A stretch of DNA of 64,000 nucleotides from Ochotona curzoniae (GCF_017591425.1 NW_024467104.1:930001-994000), one strand, 5' to 3'. Positions 1 through 11,770 are shown, counted from the first letter of the stretch. The notes: generated from the letters alone by a model not told the origin. Made by a program: numbers and translations.

Positions 1-1745
1 GAGTGCAGCCCGGAGCCCCAGGAGCCGAGCAGGATCTGCAGCATGAGGCCCCCATGGGAGAGTGAGCTCAAGATGCTGTGCCCCACTGACACAAGAACCC
101 CAGTACGGGGGCAGGATGGCAAATTTTTAGGCCAGCAAGCTGCCCATGCCCCTGGACAGTGCCACCCTGTCCAGGACATCCTGAGAAGAACATCGCTGCT
201 GCAGCCCAACCAAGAAACCTCAGTCCCATGCAACAATTTGGGGAGCATGATAAAGAACTTAGTAAATAAATACATTCAAAAAATTAAAAAAGAAAACTGC
301 ATTCCCAGAACACCCTGTTGTGCATGCAAGAAGTTGTCAGCTGCAAAGGCACAGGTGACCCAAGAGGATAAAATGCTGCCATCCAATGCTTTCACCTCAA
401 AGGCCTCCATAGAGATGCGTGCCTGCAAACACAAGGGGGTGCCCTTCTCGCCTAGGACTAAGGCAAAAACAACTGCAGTCCACTGCATCACCAAGCCACC
501 TGCAGACGCCATGGCCAGCCACAGCTGCGCTCTCAAAAATAGATGGGTCCAAGAACCAGAGAACAAGCAGGCTGTGCCACCCAGGGAGGCTTGGTGCCCA
601 GTCAGATCCTGCCAGCACCAGCCAAAAGCAACAGGTGCCTTAGGACATCCTGTTCATTGCCCCAGACACTGCTTGAGGCAGAAAAAAATTGCATGTAGCC
701 ATTCCCAATTTGCCTCCAACACATGTCAAAATCAACGCAACACTTCTTTGCCCTCGCAGAGAAGACTCTTTTAGGACAATAACTGCTAGACACTCCAAAA
801 GATACACACTGTTCTTTTCATGTTTATTTCTTTATTCCTTTATTTATTTATTTTTGAGTTAAAACATTTTTATTGATGTTTCTTTTTAAATATTCACACA
901 GTTCCTTTTTTTTGTTGCAAGGAAATATAAATATTTTCTCCTATTTTATTTATTTATTATTTATGTAGCAAAAATCTGTTCTTTAAATTTTTATACATAT
1001 GCTTACAACAACATGATTAATTTATGTCTTTCAACATTTTGAAGTTGATACCATTTTTCATTTCCATATATTTTATTTAAATATTTATTTGCTTTTGCAG
1101 CTAAAATGCCTCTCATACTATTTTTATAAACATTCAAGTAATTTCATTATTTATTACTTTTTATAGTTATAAATCTCTTTTTTTTTGCTTTTCATAAATT
1201 CCAGTCCTTTATTTATGTATTTATTTATTTATTTATTTATTTATTTGTGCATTGTTTATCCATAACCCTCTCTTTTACTTTTTAGCACCAATAAAATTCA
1301 GTTATTTATACATTTATTTATTCATTTATTTTTGAAGTCCAAACAACATTTATTTCTCCATATATTTCAGTTATTTATGTATTTGTTTATGTATTTCTGG
1401 AGGTAAAACCTCATTTTTTCAGATACAAATCTTTATTTTCTTTTCATTCAATTCAGTTATTTATTATTCATTTATGTAGCCCTAACGTTCAACTTTATTT
1501 TATAGCAGCCATACAATAGTTATTTATACATTTATTCAGTTTCTTTTGAAATCCAAACTTTTCTTTTATTTGAGCTTTTTTAGAATACCCATATTATTTA
1601 TTTATTTGTTTGTTTTTTTAATTTGATGTTATATATTTATTTTTAGAGTTAAACCCATTTTTGTTTACTTTAAAAATTCATACAGTTTATTGGTTTGTTT
1701 ATATAACTCCTTTCCTTTTCTTTATTATGATTTATTTTAATACAT
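1..1745 (+). repeat. GC-richer module plus TTTA-rich tract, copy 1
   Basis: Bases 1-780 are GC-moderate and contain a 243-codon open frame that is probably fortuitous. Bases 820-1745 are a degenerate TTTA/TTTAT tract with the purest run at 1209-1245. The order and several segments (for example 'ctcgctgctgcagcc' and the GALGH-coding stretch) recur at 10430-11770. This marks an interspersed or low-copy repeat, family unknown, possibly part of a long LINE-type element. Confidence 0.45.
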
Positions 1746-4269
1746 TTAAGTTACCCCTGAAGTTGTGGTTTCTGTCTGTGCCGTGCTGGGGTATTGGGAA
1801 GCGGGCAGCATTCTCTCTCGCTGAGTGCAGTGTCTAGAAAGGGTGGGACGTGGATGAAAGCTGGACTGGGGTTGCACACTCCCCATTCCCCAGGTCCCTT
1901 GCTGCACCATAGGTCTTCACAATTTGGGATGCTTGGGACGAGCAAAGGAAGAGTCCACTGCAAAGGACCCAAGAGGGTCTTTGGTCCCACAGCCTGGAAC
2001 TTTTTTATGACTGTAGCAAGGGGTTTCAGGACCAGCTTAGGGCTAAATGGCTTCACAAACCATCACTGGGTGGGGAAGTTGTAGTGCACAGACTCTGAGT
2101 CAGAGGTGGGAGAAATCTTGCTCTTATGGTCTGTCAGCAGGGAGCAAAGAGCCTTGCATCTTCCCAAGAAACCATCGGAGGAGGCCCAACTACTCACCCC
2201 TGTCAGACCACTGGGGGTAAGAGGTTGCAGGACCCACAGGCCTCCCCAGAGGATATGTCTTTTCCGGATGCTACAACCCAGGAGCCTGCTAGCTGGGCCC
2301 AGAAATGAGAGAGAAGCTGGGACACAAGAGGGGTTGGGACATGGAGCAGAGCCACTGGTGGTCCTAGAGGGTGATGCCCAGGTTGGGACCATGGGCCTGG
2401 AGCCTGCTGGATCCTCTGGCATCCAGCAAGACAGGCAAGGGGAGGGAAGCTGGGTGAGAACCACATGCCTCCTTCAGGAAGTGGGCCACAGTAGGTGATG
2501 GGGAGCATGAACATCCCCATGCAGGGGGCAGCAAGTCACCAAGCACTCTGCCCTCTCCATCCTGTCATCTATGACAATGCAGCAAGGTTAGAAATGACCC
2601 AGGTGCACACATTGCCATACCCCCTCCCAACTTCCTGACTTGGTATCACTGAGGGACGTGTGATAGGACCCTGCACCCAGATAGCATCCTCTCAGAGACG
2701 TCACCCAGTCCGTGCAAACGACTGCCTCACTGACACACTGAGCTGACCTAGCAAACATTTTGAACAGATTTCTAGGAAGCACAGTCAAAGCTGTGCCTTC
2801 TTCCTTCCCATCTGTGTAACCTGGATTACTGTGCTACTGCTTGACTTATTTCTCTTTAATTTCCAAGACATGAAAACTCAACTGATCCGAGTGGATAGAG
2901 TCTGTCTTGCATTCTGCCTCCACTCACCACCCACACATTTACCATTCGCCGGGCTTCATTGATTAGACTTCAGCTCAACTCAATTTCCTCCCCTCTACTG
3001 CCCCCTTCCCATATCCATGGCCCTTCTGCAACATTCTTCACTCAAGTTCAACCACACATCTGTTAGTGCATTTACATCCTTCATGAGCTAGTTTGTAGAA
3101 GAGGTCATTTAACTGCACAGCCTAATTTCTCCTTCAGGATTCTGAGTTTGGAGGAGGATGTGCAAACTGGGGTCCCAAAGCTTCCCCATCATGATGGGAA
3201 GACTGATTCCTCCTCAGTCCACCCAGTAGAGTGCTGCCTGAATTGAACTACACAGCCAGGTCTGCCTCCTGAAATCCATTTCCACAGCTTGGCTTCTTCC
3301 TCACCCCTGGGAGTTGGGGCCTTGAGTGCTCTGGCAATCCCCAGCCTTTTCAGCTGTCCACAAAGTTGATCTAGAGCTGGCCCATGTCAGGAGGATTTGG
3401 GGCAGGCCTCAAGAAATACAGTTCCTGCAGGAATATTTCAACTGGCTTAGAAGCCAAAACGTTGTCAGAGAGATGAGCACAAGGCTCGAAGGGCAGAGGG
3501 GAGGAAGAGGGAGAATGAGAAGGGGAGTAGGGGGTCTTGGAAGGGATGGCAATGGATTTAGTGAGCAGCTGGAGGGGGCATTCTTGGCTGGTGCACTGTA
3601 ATACACTTCATATTTACAATGGCATGTGTTTAACTCACCAGCAAACGGTTACCACTATGTTAGGTAGAGAATCAACAATAAGTAGAGACATTTTTTAAAA
3701 TCTGACTATTCCTAAGGATTATAGGAAAAGGTTGTAAACAATAATCAAATCTCAAAATGCAATATTGTCTAAGTTGCATTTCTTTCTTTTTTTTTAAAGA
3801 AATATCGTGGATTAGCTACTTACACATCAGGGATATCAGCAGAAACACATGTTTTTCTGTTATTTCACTAAACATAATTCTTATCAGTTTTATTGATTTT
3901 GTTGCAGAAAGACCATATTGAATTCCTTTTCATGGCTATGTAGTATCCTAGCCATGTTTGAAATTTAAGTTTCTGTGCTTTTATCCTATTTCTAATTTTA
4001 GGTTCATTTTTCTGAATGGTGTTCATTAACTTCTACTGATAATCAATTGCAACACCCAATAAACATTTTTAGCAATTATTTTCATTTTTTTGTATATTAT
4101 TTACACTATATTAGTCACTCACTTATGGGTGATAGAGAGCCCAATTATCTATCTCTTACTTGCTGCTGCCTAGTGATGCTATTAGCAGGAGGTCGGAATC
4201 AGACACCGTTCCTCCCTGTGAGTTCCACTGAGGCCGTCACTATCCGGACTGTCCCAGCCTCCTGTGGTT
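1746..4269. other. Intergenic, no gene recognised
   Basis: 1746-2800 is moderately GC-rich with overlapping open frames on both strands (a sign of chance). 2800-3600 is mixed sequence with a purine-rich run near 3490-3540. 3600-4270 is AT-rich. No exon, RNA gene or known repeat was identified. Confidence 0.4.
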
Positions 4270-4561
4270 TCATTCTGTGACCACTCTGAGGATAAATTCA
4301 GCTGAAGGAAGGCAAAAGGTCTTCTCTACATGTGGGTCTCACCTAATTGCAGTCTTTATCTACTATACAACAATCCTCTCCATATATGTACGGCCAAGAT
4401 CTAGCTATGTTCTGCAGAATGACATGATGGTGTCTGTGTTTTACACCATTTTAATACCCATTCTGAATCCTATCATATACAGCTTGAGGAACAAAGATGT
4501 GAAAGAGGCCATGAAAATATTAGGGGGAAAATGGTGTAGGCAGAATTTAGTTCAACACTAA
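4270..4561 (+). pseudogene. Olfactory receptor pseudogene, 3' fragment
   Basis: An open stretch encodes the last third of an OR: the [16 protein letters not shown] motif leading into TM6, a short extracellular loop, then [19 protein letters not shown] of TM7 and the C-terminal tail, ending at a TAA at 4559-4561. Upstream of about 4270 no TM1-TM5 sequence is recognisable in any frame. The sequence is clearly different from the 42- and 49-kb paralogues, so it belongs to another OR group. Its end abuts the boundary of the retroviral-type remnant that occupies 4563-5967. Confidence 0.85.
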
Positions 4562-4562
4562 A

Positions 4563-5967
4563 TATTAAATTTAAAAATAAAGCTGATTTCCTCATGTCTA
4601 TGTATCAAAAAATTTGATAGAACTGTTTCACTGCAAAGAACATTTTTCTCTCCTCCAAACACTTCAAAATAGAGATCATCACTGATTCTCTGTTTGCACC
4701 TGTAGAAAAGTATGGACTGGACCACCTCAGTTATCGACTCTTGGTAATAATGCAGATCATACCCAGCTACACAAAATGACCAAATCAGGCAGCTCATCTA
4801 AGCTGACAGAGGACCCCCAGTGCCTCATCTGAAAATGGAAAGCAAGACAGGTTGAATAATACTTGAGGCCAGGCTTTAGAATAACAACTCAGGCCTGGGG
4901 GAAACTGAGGTAGATATCAAGACTGCTCAAGCAGTACCCTGAAAACTTTCTTCTCCACATCAAGGTCTCCAAGGTGACATCAAATGAACATCTCTGTCCA
5001 TAGGAGAGGACAGAGTCTAATAGCATGGATCAATGTATACACTCGCCCCAATGGACACAGGATTAAGAACTGAAACACTTCTCTCTCCTATCTTCATTCC
5101 CATCATGACACTCTTCACCCTAATCACACACCCATAGGGCTCACCTTTGTACTCAATATCAAAATAATTTGTGAAAAAATTATTTGTAAAAGAAAAAGAA
5201 AATGTTCACCAAAACCTAGGAAAGATGGGGTCATCTGGAAGGTAAGCTACCTTTGGCCAAATCCCAATCCTGCTTTCTTCAATGCTTATTTCTGCTTTCT
5301 AAATGACAAATCTCAGAAGTTGGTATAGCATTCTAGGAAGATCTCACAGAGCTTTACACACTTTACCACAGTCACAATGAAAGAGCTCCACAGTTCCAAT
5401 AAGACATATATGTACAGTTGGAGAGCAGAAATTTTATGCAGGTGAGCAGAGAAATCCCAAACAATTTAGCATGTGAGGGAGACCTGAACTTTGCATCAGA
5501 GAAGTCAGGGTGTCCTACTTCTGTAAAATTTAGCAGAAAACTTAAAAGGGAGACATGTAAACACAAGCATACAGTGAGCCACACCAGTGGCACAAGCTGA
5601 GCAGTCATAGACCAGCCCCTATTCCTGGATGCCTCAAAATTTTGGATTAGTCACTGTCAGAGGAACACATGTAAGAATGATGGTCTTTACCTGAGCTAAT
5701 TTTGGGCTCCTGAGAGACCATTAAGCTCACTCTAATGGAGGAAAAGGGGCCAAAGCTAGAGCTAAGCACAGAGAAAGTTGCTCTCCTCTGTCCAGAAGGA
5801 TTTTGTAGGCTACCCTTTATGAGAATCACCCCGGGCTCCTGAGTGCTGATCAGATGTATTACTGGACTCCATGGAGAATACTGGGCTGCTTATTTCCCAC
5901 ATGGAAGATCTAATAGGAAATGGCTGACCCTGGAATTCTGAGCCTTGGAGGGCAGTCAAATTTCCAG
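4563..5967 (-). pseudogene. Older gag/pro-like remnant, distal part, interrupted copy
   Basis: Continues the 8114-8406 remnant on the far side of the provirus and matches 62830-63960 in inverted orientation, with about 250 bp extra (roughly 5100-5345) and small indels. A 78-codon minus-strand frame at 5372-5608 is clearly paralogous to an 81-codon frame at 63152-63397. A short SSG-I-S-L-L-like motif there is weakly reminiscent of the N-terminal part of a retroviral dUTPase, a low-confidence idea. The proximal end abuts the OR 3' fragment at 4561. Confidence 0.5.
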
Positions 5968-6299
5968 TGATCAGTGATGGCAATGCCTGCATCACCATGT
6001 ACCTGGAGTCGAGCAGAGGGACTAGGGTTACAAAGAAGACAACACTCACTGGGTCATTCCTGCAAAGACAATGCTGCTTTATTGAAGTCTAGCCTGCCTT
6101 TTACACTCTCTGGTTCCTCCCAGTATTTTCCCAATGCTCAAGCAGCTCCTAAGACCCCTGGGGGCATCTTGATAAAAGTGAAGCAGGAACTTGTGCTTAA
6201 GCCAGGAGCTAAATGTATCAGGTCAAGATTGCACATCCTGTTACCCCTTGAAAAACAAGCTAGGCTGTGGAGTTAATCCTTGGGAGACCAGGCTCTGCA
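5968..6299 (-). mobile_element. ERV 3' LTR
   Basis: Paired copy of the 7790-8113 LTR in the same minus orientation, directly after the polypurine tract. AATAAA is intact (6078-6083), but the TATA box is changed to GTGTAAAAGG (around 6098-6105). The outer (U5) edge is ambiguous between 5968 and 5973 because host and LTR sequence are similar there. It retains about nine bases, around the position of a TSS-proximal indel, that the 5' LTR lacks. Confidence 0.82.
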
Positions 6300-6300
6300 T

Positions 6301-6321
6301 ATCTCCCCTTTTTTGTTTTTT
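6301..6321 (-). other. Polypurine tract of the ERV
   Basis: On the minus strand a purine run ending AAAAAAGGGGAGA lies one or two bases before the 3' LTR, where plus-strand DNA synthesis would be primed. With the PBS, this fixes the orientation of the provirus. Confidence 0.75.
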
Positions 6322-6522
6322 AATGGACGCCTGTCTTAGGTTGTCCAGCAGTCAGTTGATGCCTTACCCATCATGGGGAGCCCCACCTGGGGCATGTGGG
6401 ATCCCTGTCTTAGGCTGGTCATCAGCTCTGCCAGATCTCACCCGTCTCTGGCTGCCCATCACACATCATAATCAACCAGACTTGAGCGCTAGGGTTTTCT
6501 ACAGCCAAGGCCATCATGGCTG

Positions 6523-6777
6523 TCAAAGGATGACCTGCTCCTGGGCTTGTTGCCTGCCTATGTGGCAAAGAAGAGGAAACAGTACTGCAATCATGGCTAT
6601 GACCATCAGTCCCAAGGCTAAGACTCCACTCCATTCCTTAAATATCCGTGCTGCCAGTCTAATGCCATTTAGAATAACTTCCCTCAACATGAGGGGCACC
6701 CGGGGCTCATTGATCTTAATAATTATGGTGGCAAGCTGATTGGTGAGATTCAAAAAGACATACTTAACAATGTACAA
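6523..6777 (-). pseudogene. Env transmembrane-subunit-like remnant
   Basis: An 84-codon open stretch on the minus strand ends about 210 nt before the polypurine tract, the position of the 3' end of env. A charged, amphipathic N-terminal part is followed by one strong hydrophobic segment (residues about 51-71) and a short polar tail. This is the layout of the C-terminal region of a retroviral TM subunit. No surface subunit or fusion peptide remains. Identification rests on position and hydrophobicity; the fragment is non-functional. Confidence 0.5.
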
Positions 6778-7375
6778 GTAATGTTGAAAATGCTAACATT
6801 CAAGAATCTCATAGTGCTACGATGTTGTATGTATACAAGACAGTTTTGCCAGGACAACACTGTAAGCTGAAGACCAAACAGTAAGAAAACATCATACGAA
6901 CTTTTCCCCAGTGGAGGTGGAGAGTCTGGTCTGGCCAGGGCCTGTTAAAAGACCTCTCCAAAAATTATTTACCAGGAGAGAGAAAGGGGTCAGTCATGGC
7001 CTGTCCTATCTCGTTCATCTGCCAGTCAGTCAGTCACACACGCACTCAATTCAGAACAAGAACAACTTAACAATTCAAGACAAAGACAGAACTGGAGAAA
7101 GAGTATTAAAACAAAATCTAGTTTTTGTCCAGACAAAAATAATCCAAGTCCAACAATAATGACTAAACATATGCACAATCACTAAACACATCAGAACCGA
7201 GACATAGAACTCTTAAACCTTTTGTGACTTCTAACCTCTTCTTCAACATACTTTAACCTGGAGATATTTCGTAAAACAAGTACATAAGTTTATCTCATGC
7301 TTTAGGTTAATTTAACAGTAGATTTGGACCACTCAAGATCAGATTATTTTTGTTAAATTCAGTTATAGAACCCGT

Positions 7376-7455
7376 TTCTTCCTTCCTTCCTTCCTCTTTC
7401 TTTCTTTCTTTCTCTCATTCTTTCTTTGTTTCTTTCCTTCTTTCTTCTTTTTTTT
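7376..7455. repeat. CCTT/CTTT microsatellite
   Basis: Imperfect CTTC and CTTT tandem units on the + strand, inside the ERV leader; a GAAA/GGAA run in the element's own orientation. Confidence 0.85.
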
Positions 7456-7707
7456 CCAACCTTGCTTGAATTGCTTAATTCTCCAGTCAGCCTGTTCTGA
7501 CCAACAGCATTCTCATTTCATGTAGAAGATCTTCAAGCTTGGTGACCTACTTATCCTGGGAGAAGGCTGAACCCAGTTTACCGTCCTTTTCACAGGATAA
7601 ACTAAACACCAAGACCTAACCATATTTCAAAATAAATCTAAGACCTAACTATACTTCAAAATAAAACTCCCTCTCCTACCTGCTAGGAAAGGCTTACAAT
7701 ATGTCCG

Positions 7708-7716
7708 ACTTACCTT
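7708..7716 (-). other. Retroviral leader splice donor
   Basis: AAG/GTAAGT on the minus strand, about 50 nt downstream of the primer-binding site. This is where retroviruses place the major 5' splice donor for subgenomic env mRNA. Confidence 0.6.
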
Positions 7717-7765
7717 AATCAGCTGGCCAGTCTCCCAGGAAGACCCTTCGCTGAATCCTTTCTTT

Positions 7766-7787
7766 CTTGATTTCAGTGGGACCTCCA
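7766..7787 (-). other. Retroviral primer-binding site, tRNA-Thr-like
   Basis: On the minus strand the sequence directly downstream of the 5' LTR begins TGGAGGTCCCACTGAAAT. It matches about 14 of 18 positions of the complement of a tRNA-Thr 3' end. Position, the TGG start and the 2-nt spacer from the LTR are all canonical. The tRNA assignment is from memory and is tentative. Confidence 0.7.
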
Positions 7788-7789
7788 TC

Positions 7790-8113
7790 TGTTGGCGATG
7801 GCAATGCCTGCATCACTGTGTAACCTGAGTCTGAACAGAGGGACTAAGATTACAAAAAACACAACACTCACTGGGTCATTCCTGCAAAGACAATGCTGCT
7901 TTATTGAAGTCTAGCCTGCCTTTTATACTCTCTGGTTCCTCCCAGTATTGTCCCAATGCTCAAGCAGCTCCTAAGACCCCTGGGGGCATCTTGATAAAGG
8001 GGAAGCAGGAAATTGTGGTTAAACCAGGAGTATCAGGCCAAGATTGCACATCCTGTTTTGCCTTGAAAAACAATCTAAGCTGTGGAGTTAACCCTTGGGA
8101 GACCAGGCCCTGA
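7790..8113 (-). mobile_element. ERV 5' LTR
   Basis: The LTR is read on the minus strand. It ends in CA at 7790, exactly 2 nt before a primer-binding site. A TATA box (GTATAAAAGG, around 7920-7927) and an AATAAA signal (7900-7905) lie in the expected order. The other boundary is about 8113, where similarity to the copies at 5968-6299 and 58831-59148 stops. Length is about 324 bp. By eye it differs from the 3' LTR by roughly 8%, plus a small indel, so the insertion is not recent. Confidence 0.85.
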
Positions 8114-8406
8114 AATTGCGCAGGCAGTTGGAACATGGCCCTGGGTATCCTTTGTGACCATCATTGCTGAAGTGTCCACTGCTTTTGCAGGGAAAGCACT
8201 TGAATTCCCCAGGGGTCTTGCTAGGACCAGGAGAACATACATCCTGTTAGCCCCTGCTCTGCTATGGGACACCCTCCTTATCTGTGATAAAGATCATGTG
8301 GCCACTTTTAAAAGGATGTCCAGGGTGCTCTCTGGTCCAGCTACAAGTCTCCGGGGCTTTTTCACAATATTCATGGCAATTAAGAGCCTGTAATTTATAA
8401 ATCACT
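8114..8406 (-). pseudogene. Older gag-like remnant, nucleocapsid part, interrupted copy
   Basis: Minus-strand copy of 62546-62830. It encodes a nucleocapsid-type zinc knuckle at 8157-8198 with C-X2-C-X4-H preserved, but the final Cys is replaced by Gly. It ends exactly where the provirus LTR begins, and the rest of the same remnant resumes on the other side at 5967. It is therefore the host sequence into which the provirus inserted. Confidence 0.65.
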
Positions 8407-10429
8407 GGTTAGAGCCTTAATGGAGCAAACTTCAATCTTCCTCAGACATTCTCAGAATGTGGGGGATTTCTCTGTTGCCCTGACCTGTTAGGAATTTGTT
8501 CAAGTTACATAAACCAAAGCATGTTATTTTAGCAATCTTACACATGCCTGAGTATACATGAGGCAGTTTGTTTTAAATGGCACTGAAAAAAATTACCAGA
8601 TCTCTTTGAAAGTAATTGGTCCATTTTTTTTTCCCCATGGAGTATAATGTGTCTTCCAATTGGCATATGTAACTTTGATTAGTTTCTGCTGGTCTTTATT
8701 GTGTCATTCACTTGATACCATTGCAGTTGCTTTCCTTCCATTTTGTTCCAGCCAGAGCCTATGGCGTTTCCATAGGCCATATTAATCATTCTGCTGGGTT
8801 TCAAGTCCTATACACGAGACCTACTATAGCCAATCAGTGCCATAATCAAATATTGCTATTTTAAACAGAACCCTGACACTCCATTTGTTATGCAAACACC
8901 AAACACCACAGAAGACAGAGGAAAAACAGCTTTTCTTTATTCTACTTTTTCCCCCCTGTGGACTCTCATTTGTGCTCATCTCTCATGCTATAGACAATGA
9001 TCTTCAGCCCTGATATATATTGGAATTCCTTCTGGACCTAATTCCTCATTTCCTAATAATACAGTTTCTTCTTCCTTGGGTGAAAATGATCCTCATTCAT
9101 CACAAAGACTTGCAAGCCATGTGGCTTAACATACTCAGGAAGAGCCAGGATCTACCATGTAGTAGGACTGTTTAATGGACGGTGTGGAACATAAACTTAA
9201 TATGGATGATTAGTCATGTCAGCTGATGTAGTTGCCACCATCACAATAGCTGACACTGCCAGAGAGAATGCTTCAGGAGTTAGATCTTGCCCTTCTTCTG
9301 CACCACATCCCGGCTTGTTGTGTATGCTTTTTAACTGAACCTGTGTAGAGAGTTTTGCCTTTTAGTTGTCTGACAGCGTACTTCTATCGATATAGTAAAT
9401 TTTTTCTCTCCTCCTCCAGTAGCTCCAGATTGAACCAGATACTCTCGCTCATGGCAATATCACAGCCATTAAACTGGAACCACTGTTCTTGCAAATGTGA
9501 AAATATAAGTGCATAGCCTCACACCCAGATCTTAACATTTCCCTTGTTCCACTGGGCATCTTCAGAATGATACGAAAGAGCTTCTGGTTCTGTTTGAGAG
9601 CTATAAAGGGTTTCAATAACATGTTTAAGGTTAAACAATGCAAAACCTGTTGAAAAGAACTGCTATGATAAAAAGGAGCATTGCAAGGTTTATTATATAG
9701 GGGAGACCCATCACATTAAGGCATTCATATAAATGCTTAATAAATACACAAACTTTTCTCAGAAGATAAGGGAGTGAACCAATGAAGACCAGAATAAATA
9801 TACCATAATGAGGTTTATGGAGACATCCAAAAGAAAGAAAATCAGTAACATGAATTTGTTATATGAGGCCCTGATTGGGTGCCAGATATCAGCATTGCTT
9901 GAAGAGATAATGAGAAGATGCTTAGCAGAGAAATTATATGATTAAACTACACTGGAGCCATCATCCATGCTTTTAGGATGATACACCTTGCCCAAGAAGA
10001 TACAGATTTTTATATCCCAAAAGGGACAGGATGACAAAACTCTTGTTACAAAGCCCAGGATACACAGCCTGGAGAGACCAGGCAGGGATTAAAGGAAGGG
10101 GAGGAGAAGCCATCACCTCGGGAAGTTACCATGGCAGACAATGTAGTAGGCAACTCCCAAAACACTCAAGTGAATCTTTTAGAATCTCTAACAACCAACA
10201 CCATTCCCACTGCACAGACACAAGAAGCAGATCTGAAGGCCCAGGTCACACACAGAAAGTCCTCCTGGTGGAGCAAGCGTCAGAGGACTTGGCAATGGGC
10301 ACCATTCTTCATTATCTTGCCACTGCACCAGCTCTAAGTGTGTGCCCCACAATTGACCCTTACGGCCGACATCTTGGCTTTTCAGGCCACTTGGGCAAGA
10401 TCTGAGAGAACCTCAACTTCACAGGGGCT
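8407..10429. other. Intergenic, no gene recognised
   Basis: Mostly AT-rich sequence with no hallmark repeat. A 124-codon frame at 10031-10405 overlaps a 68-codon frame in another phase and shows no known domain. I treat both as chance. Confidence 0.35.
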
Positions 10430-11770
10430 AAGAGACATCCTATCAGGAGCAGAGAGGAGCCCAGAGCAGCAGAAGCAGAGGATCCTGAACGTGAAACTCC
10501 AATAGCAGAGTGACCAAAATGCTCTCTCTGACTTACAAGATGATGTATGCAGGAGACTCAGACTAGGGGTGCAAGAAGGAAGGTTTGTAGGATAGAACGC
10601 TGCCCATGTGTTTGCGCTGTGCTACACCCTGCCCAGGACAAGCTACCTATAGAGTGTCTAACAAGATTAACCTCGCTGCTGCAGCCTAACAAAGCACAGT
10701 CATCCCAGCCAACCATCCAGCGAGCAGGATAAGGAACTTCCTGAAGGTTATATTCCCACAAACCAAAAAACAGCAAAATTTCTCACCAGCAGCCTGTGCC
10801 CCCAACAGTGGTTGAGGCAGACATTGATTCTTTGTGGGCCTTAGAGAACCCCAGGACAGGGTCCCCTGAGAGGGGAAAATGCTATGTCAACCTAGACTTT
10901 TATTCTGGGAGGAAAATTCATACAAAAGCATTCCCAGGCCTCGGTGGAGGTGTGTTCCTGCCAGCACAAGGGAGCTCCCTGCTACCCCAGGCCAAATGGA
11001 AGGATGGTGGATGTGCTTTGCATCACCAAACTACCAGCACAGTCTGTGACAGGTCACAACTGTCCTATTAAGGGCATAAGGGACGAAGACCCAGAATAAA
11101 ACCAGGCTTTGCCACCCAGGGAGCCCATGTCCACATCCAGACCCTGCCAGCACCAGCTAAGGGCAGCTGGTCAGGGCAACCAGTTCAGGGCAGCAGGTGC
11201 CTTGGGACACTCTGTCCACTGGCCCAGGTACTGCTTTCCCGGGAGAAATCTCCTGTCTGGCCATTCCCAATATGCTGCCCCTTATATCTGCCCAGGTGAG
11301 CACAACTTTATTTGTCCCTGAAGAGAAAACATTTCTTGGCCACTAAATTCTAGGAAAGACCAAAGTACACACTTTTTTAATGTATGCAATATTTTTATTT
11401 ATGTATTTATTGAATAAAAACTCTTCACCTATATTTCTTATATTTATCCGTACACTCAAGTATTTACTTATTCATTTGTTTTGGAGATTTTGTTGTTGTT
11501 GTTGCTTTATTTTTTAGATGTCCATATAATTTATTTATTTTTTAGGGACAGGGAGATTTCATGCTTCCCTCCTTTGTTTTCTTTTCACATGCTATACAAT
11601 TCTCTTATTTATTGAATTATTATTAGATTGTTACTTTCATGTTATTTATTATTTATATAGTTACTATAGATTCCAAACCTCTATTTATGTTTTTAAATGT
11701 CCATACACCTGCAGTATTAATTCATTTATTTTCAGAATTAAAATCATGCTTTTTTATTGTTTTATGATAT
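10430..11770 (+). repeat. GC-richer module plus TTTA-rich tract, copy 2
   Basis: Second copy of the 1-1745 module. The GC-richer part runs to about 11340 and the TTTA-rich part to about 11770, with a shorter tail than copy 1. Similarity is moderate with many indels, so both copies are old. Sequence at 10031-10430 immediately before it has no match in the window. Confidence 0.45.

Larger units (their letters stand above)
6300..7789 (-). mobile_element. ERV internal region, heavily deleted
   Basis: About 1.49 kb separates the two LTRs, whereas a full provirus would hold 6-8 kb. From 5' to 3' on the minus strand it contains the PBS, a leader with a splice donor, a GAAA/GGAA-rich microsatellite (7376-7455), about 550 bp without recognisable coding content, an env-like tail and the polypurine tract. 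No gag, protease or polymerase is seen inside this unit. It cannot encode an autonomous element. Confidence 0.75.

Noticed and set aside
43..774. 243-codon open frame
   Set aside because: Long, but overlapped by frames on both strands, poorly conserved in the related block at 10.4-11.3 kb, and without any domain; treated as part of a repeat.
2063..2498. Overlapping frames of 130-133 codons on both strands
   Set aside because: Stop-poor GC-rich sequence giving mutual shadows; no protein family recognised.
5215..5250. Short match to 61980-62010 ('tggaaggtaagctac')
   Set aside because: About 30 bp only, in an orientation inconsistent with the flanking inverted duplication; insufficient to define an element.
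6191..6739. 182-codon plus-strand frame
   Set aside because: It runs antisense through the ERV 3' LTR, polypurine tract and env-like tail; explained by the provirus on the other strand.
10031..10405. 124-codon frame with an ATG in fair context
   Set aside because: Overlaps another frame, no domain, no paralogue and no splice context; unsupported.
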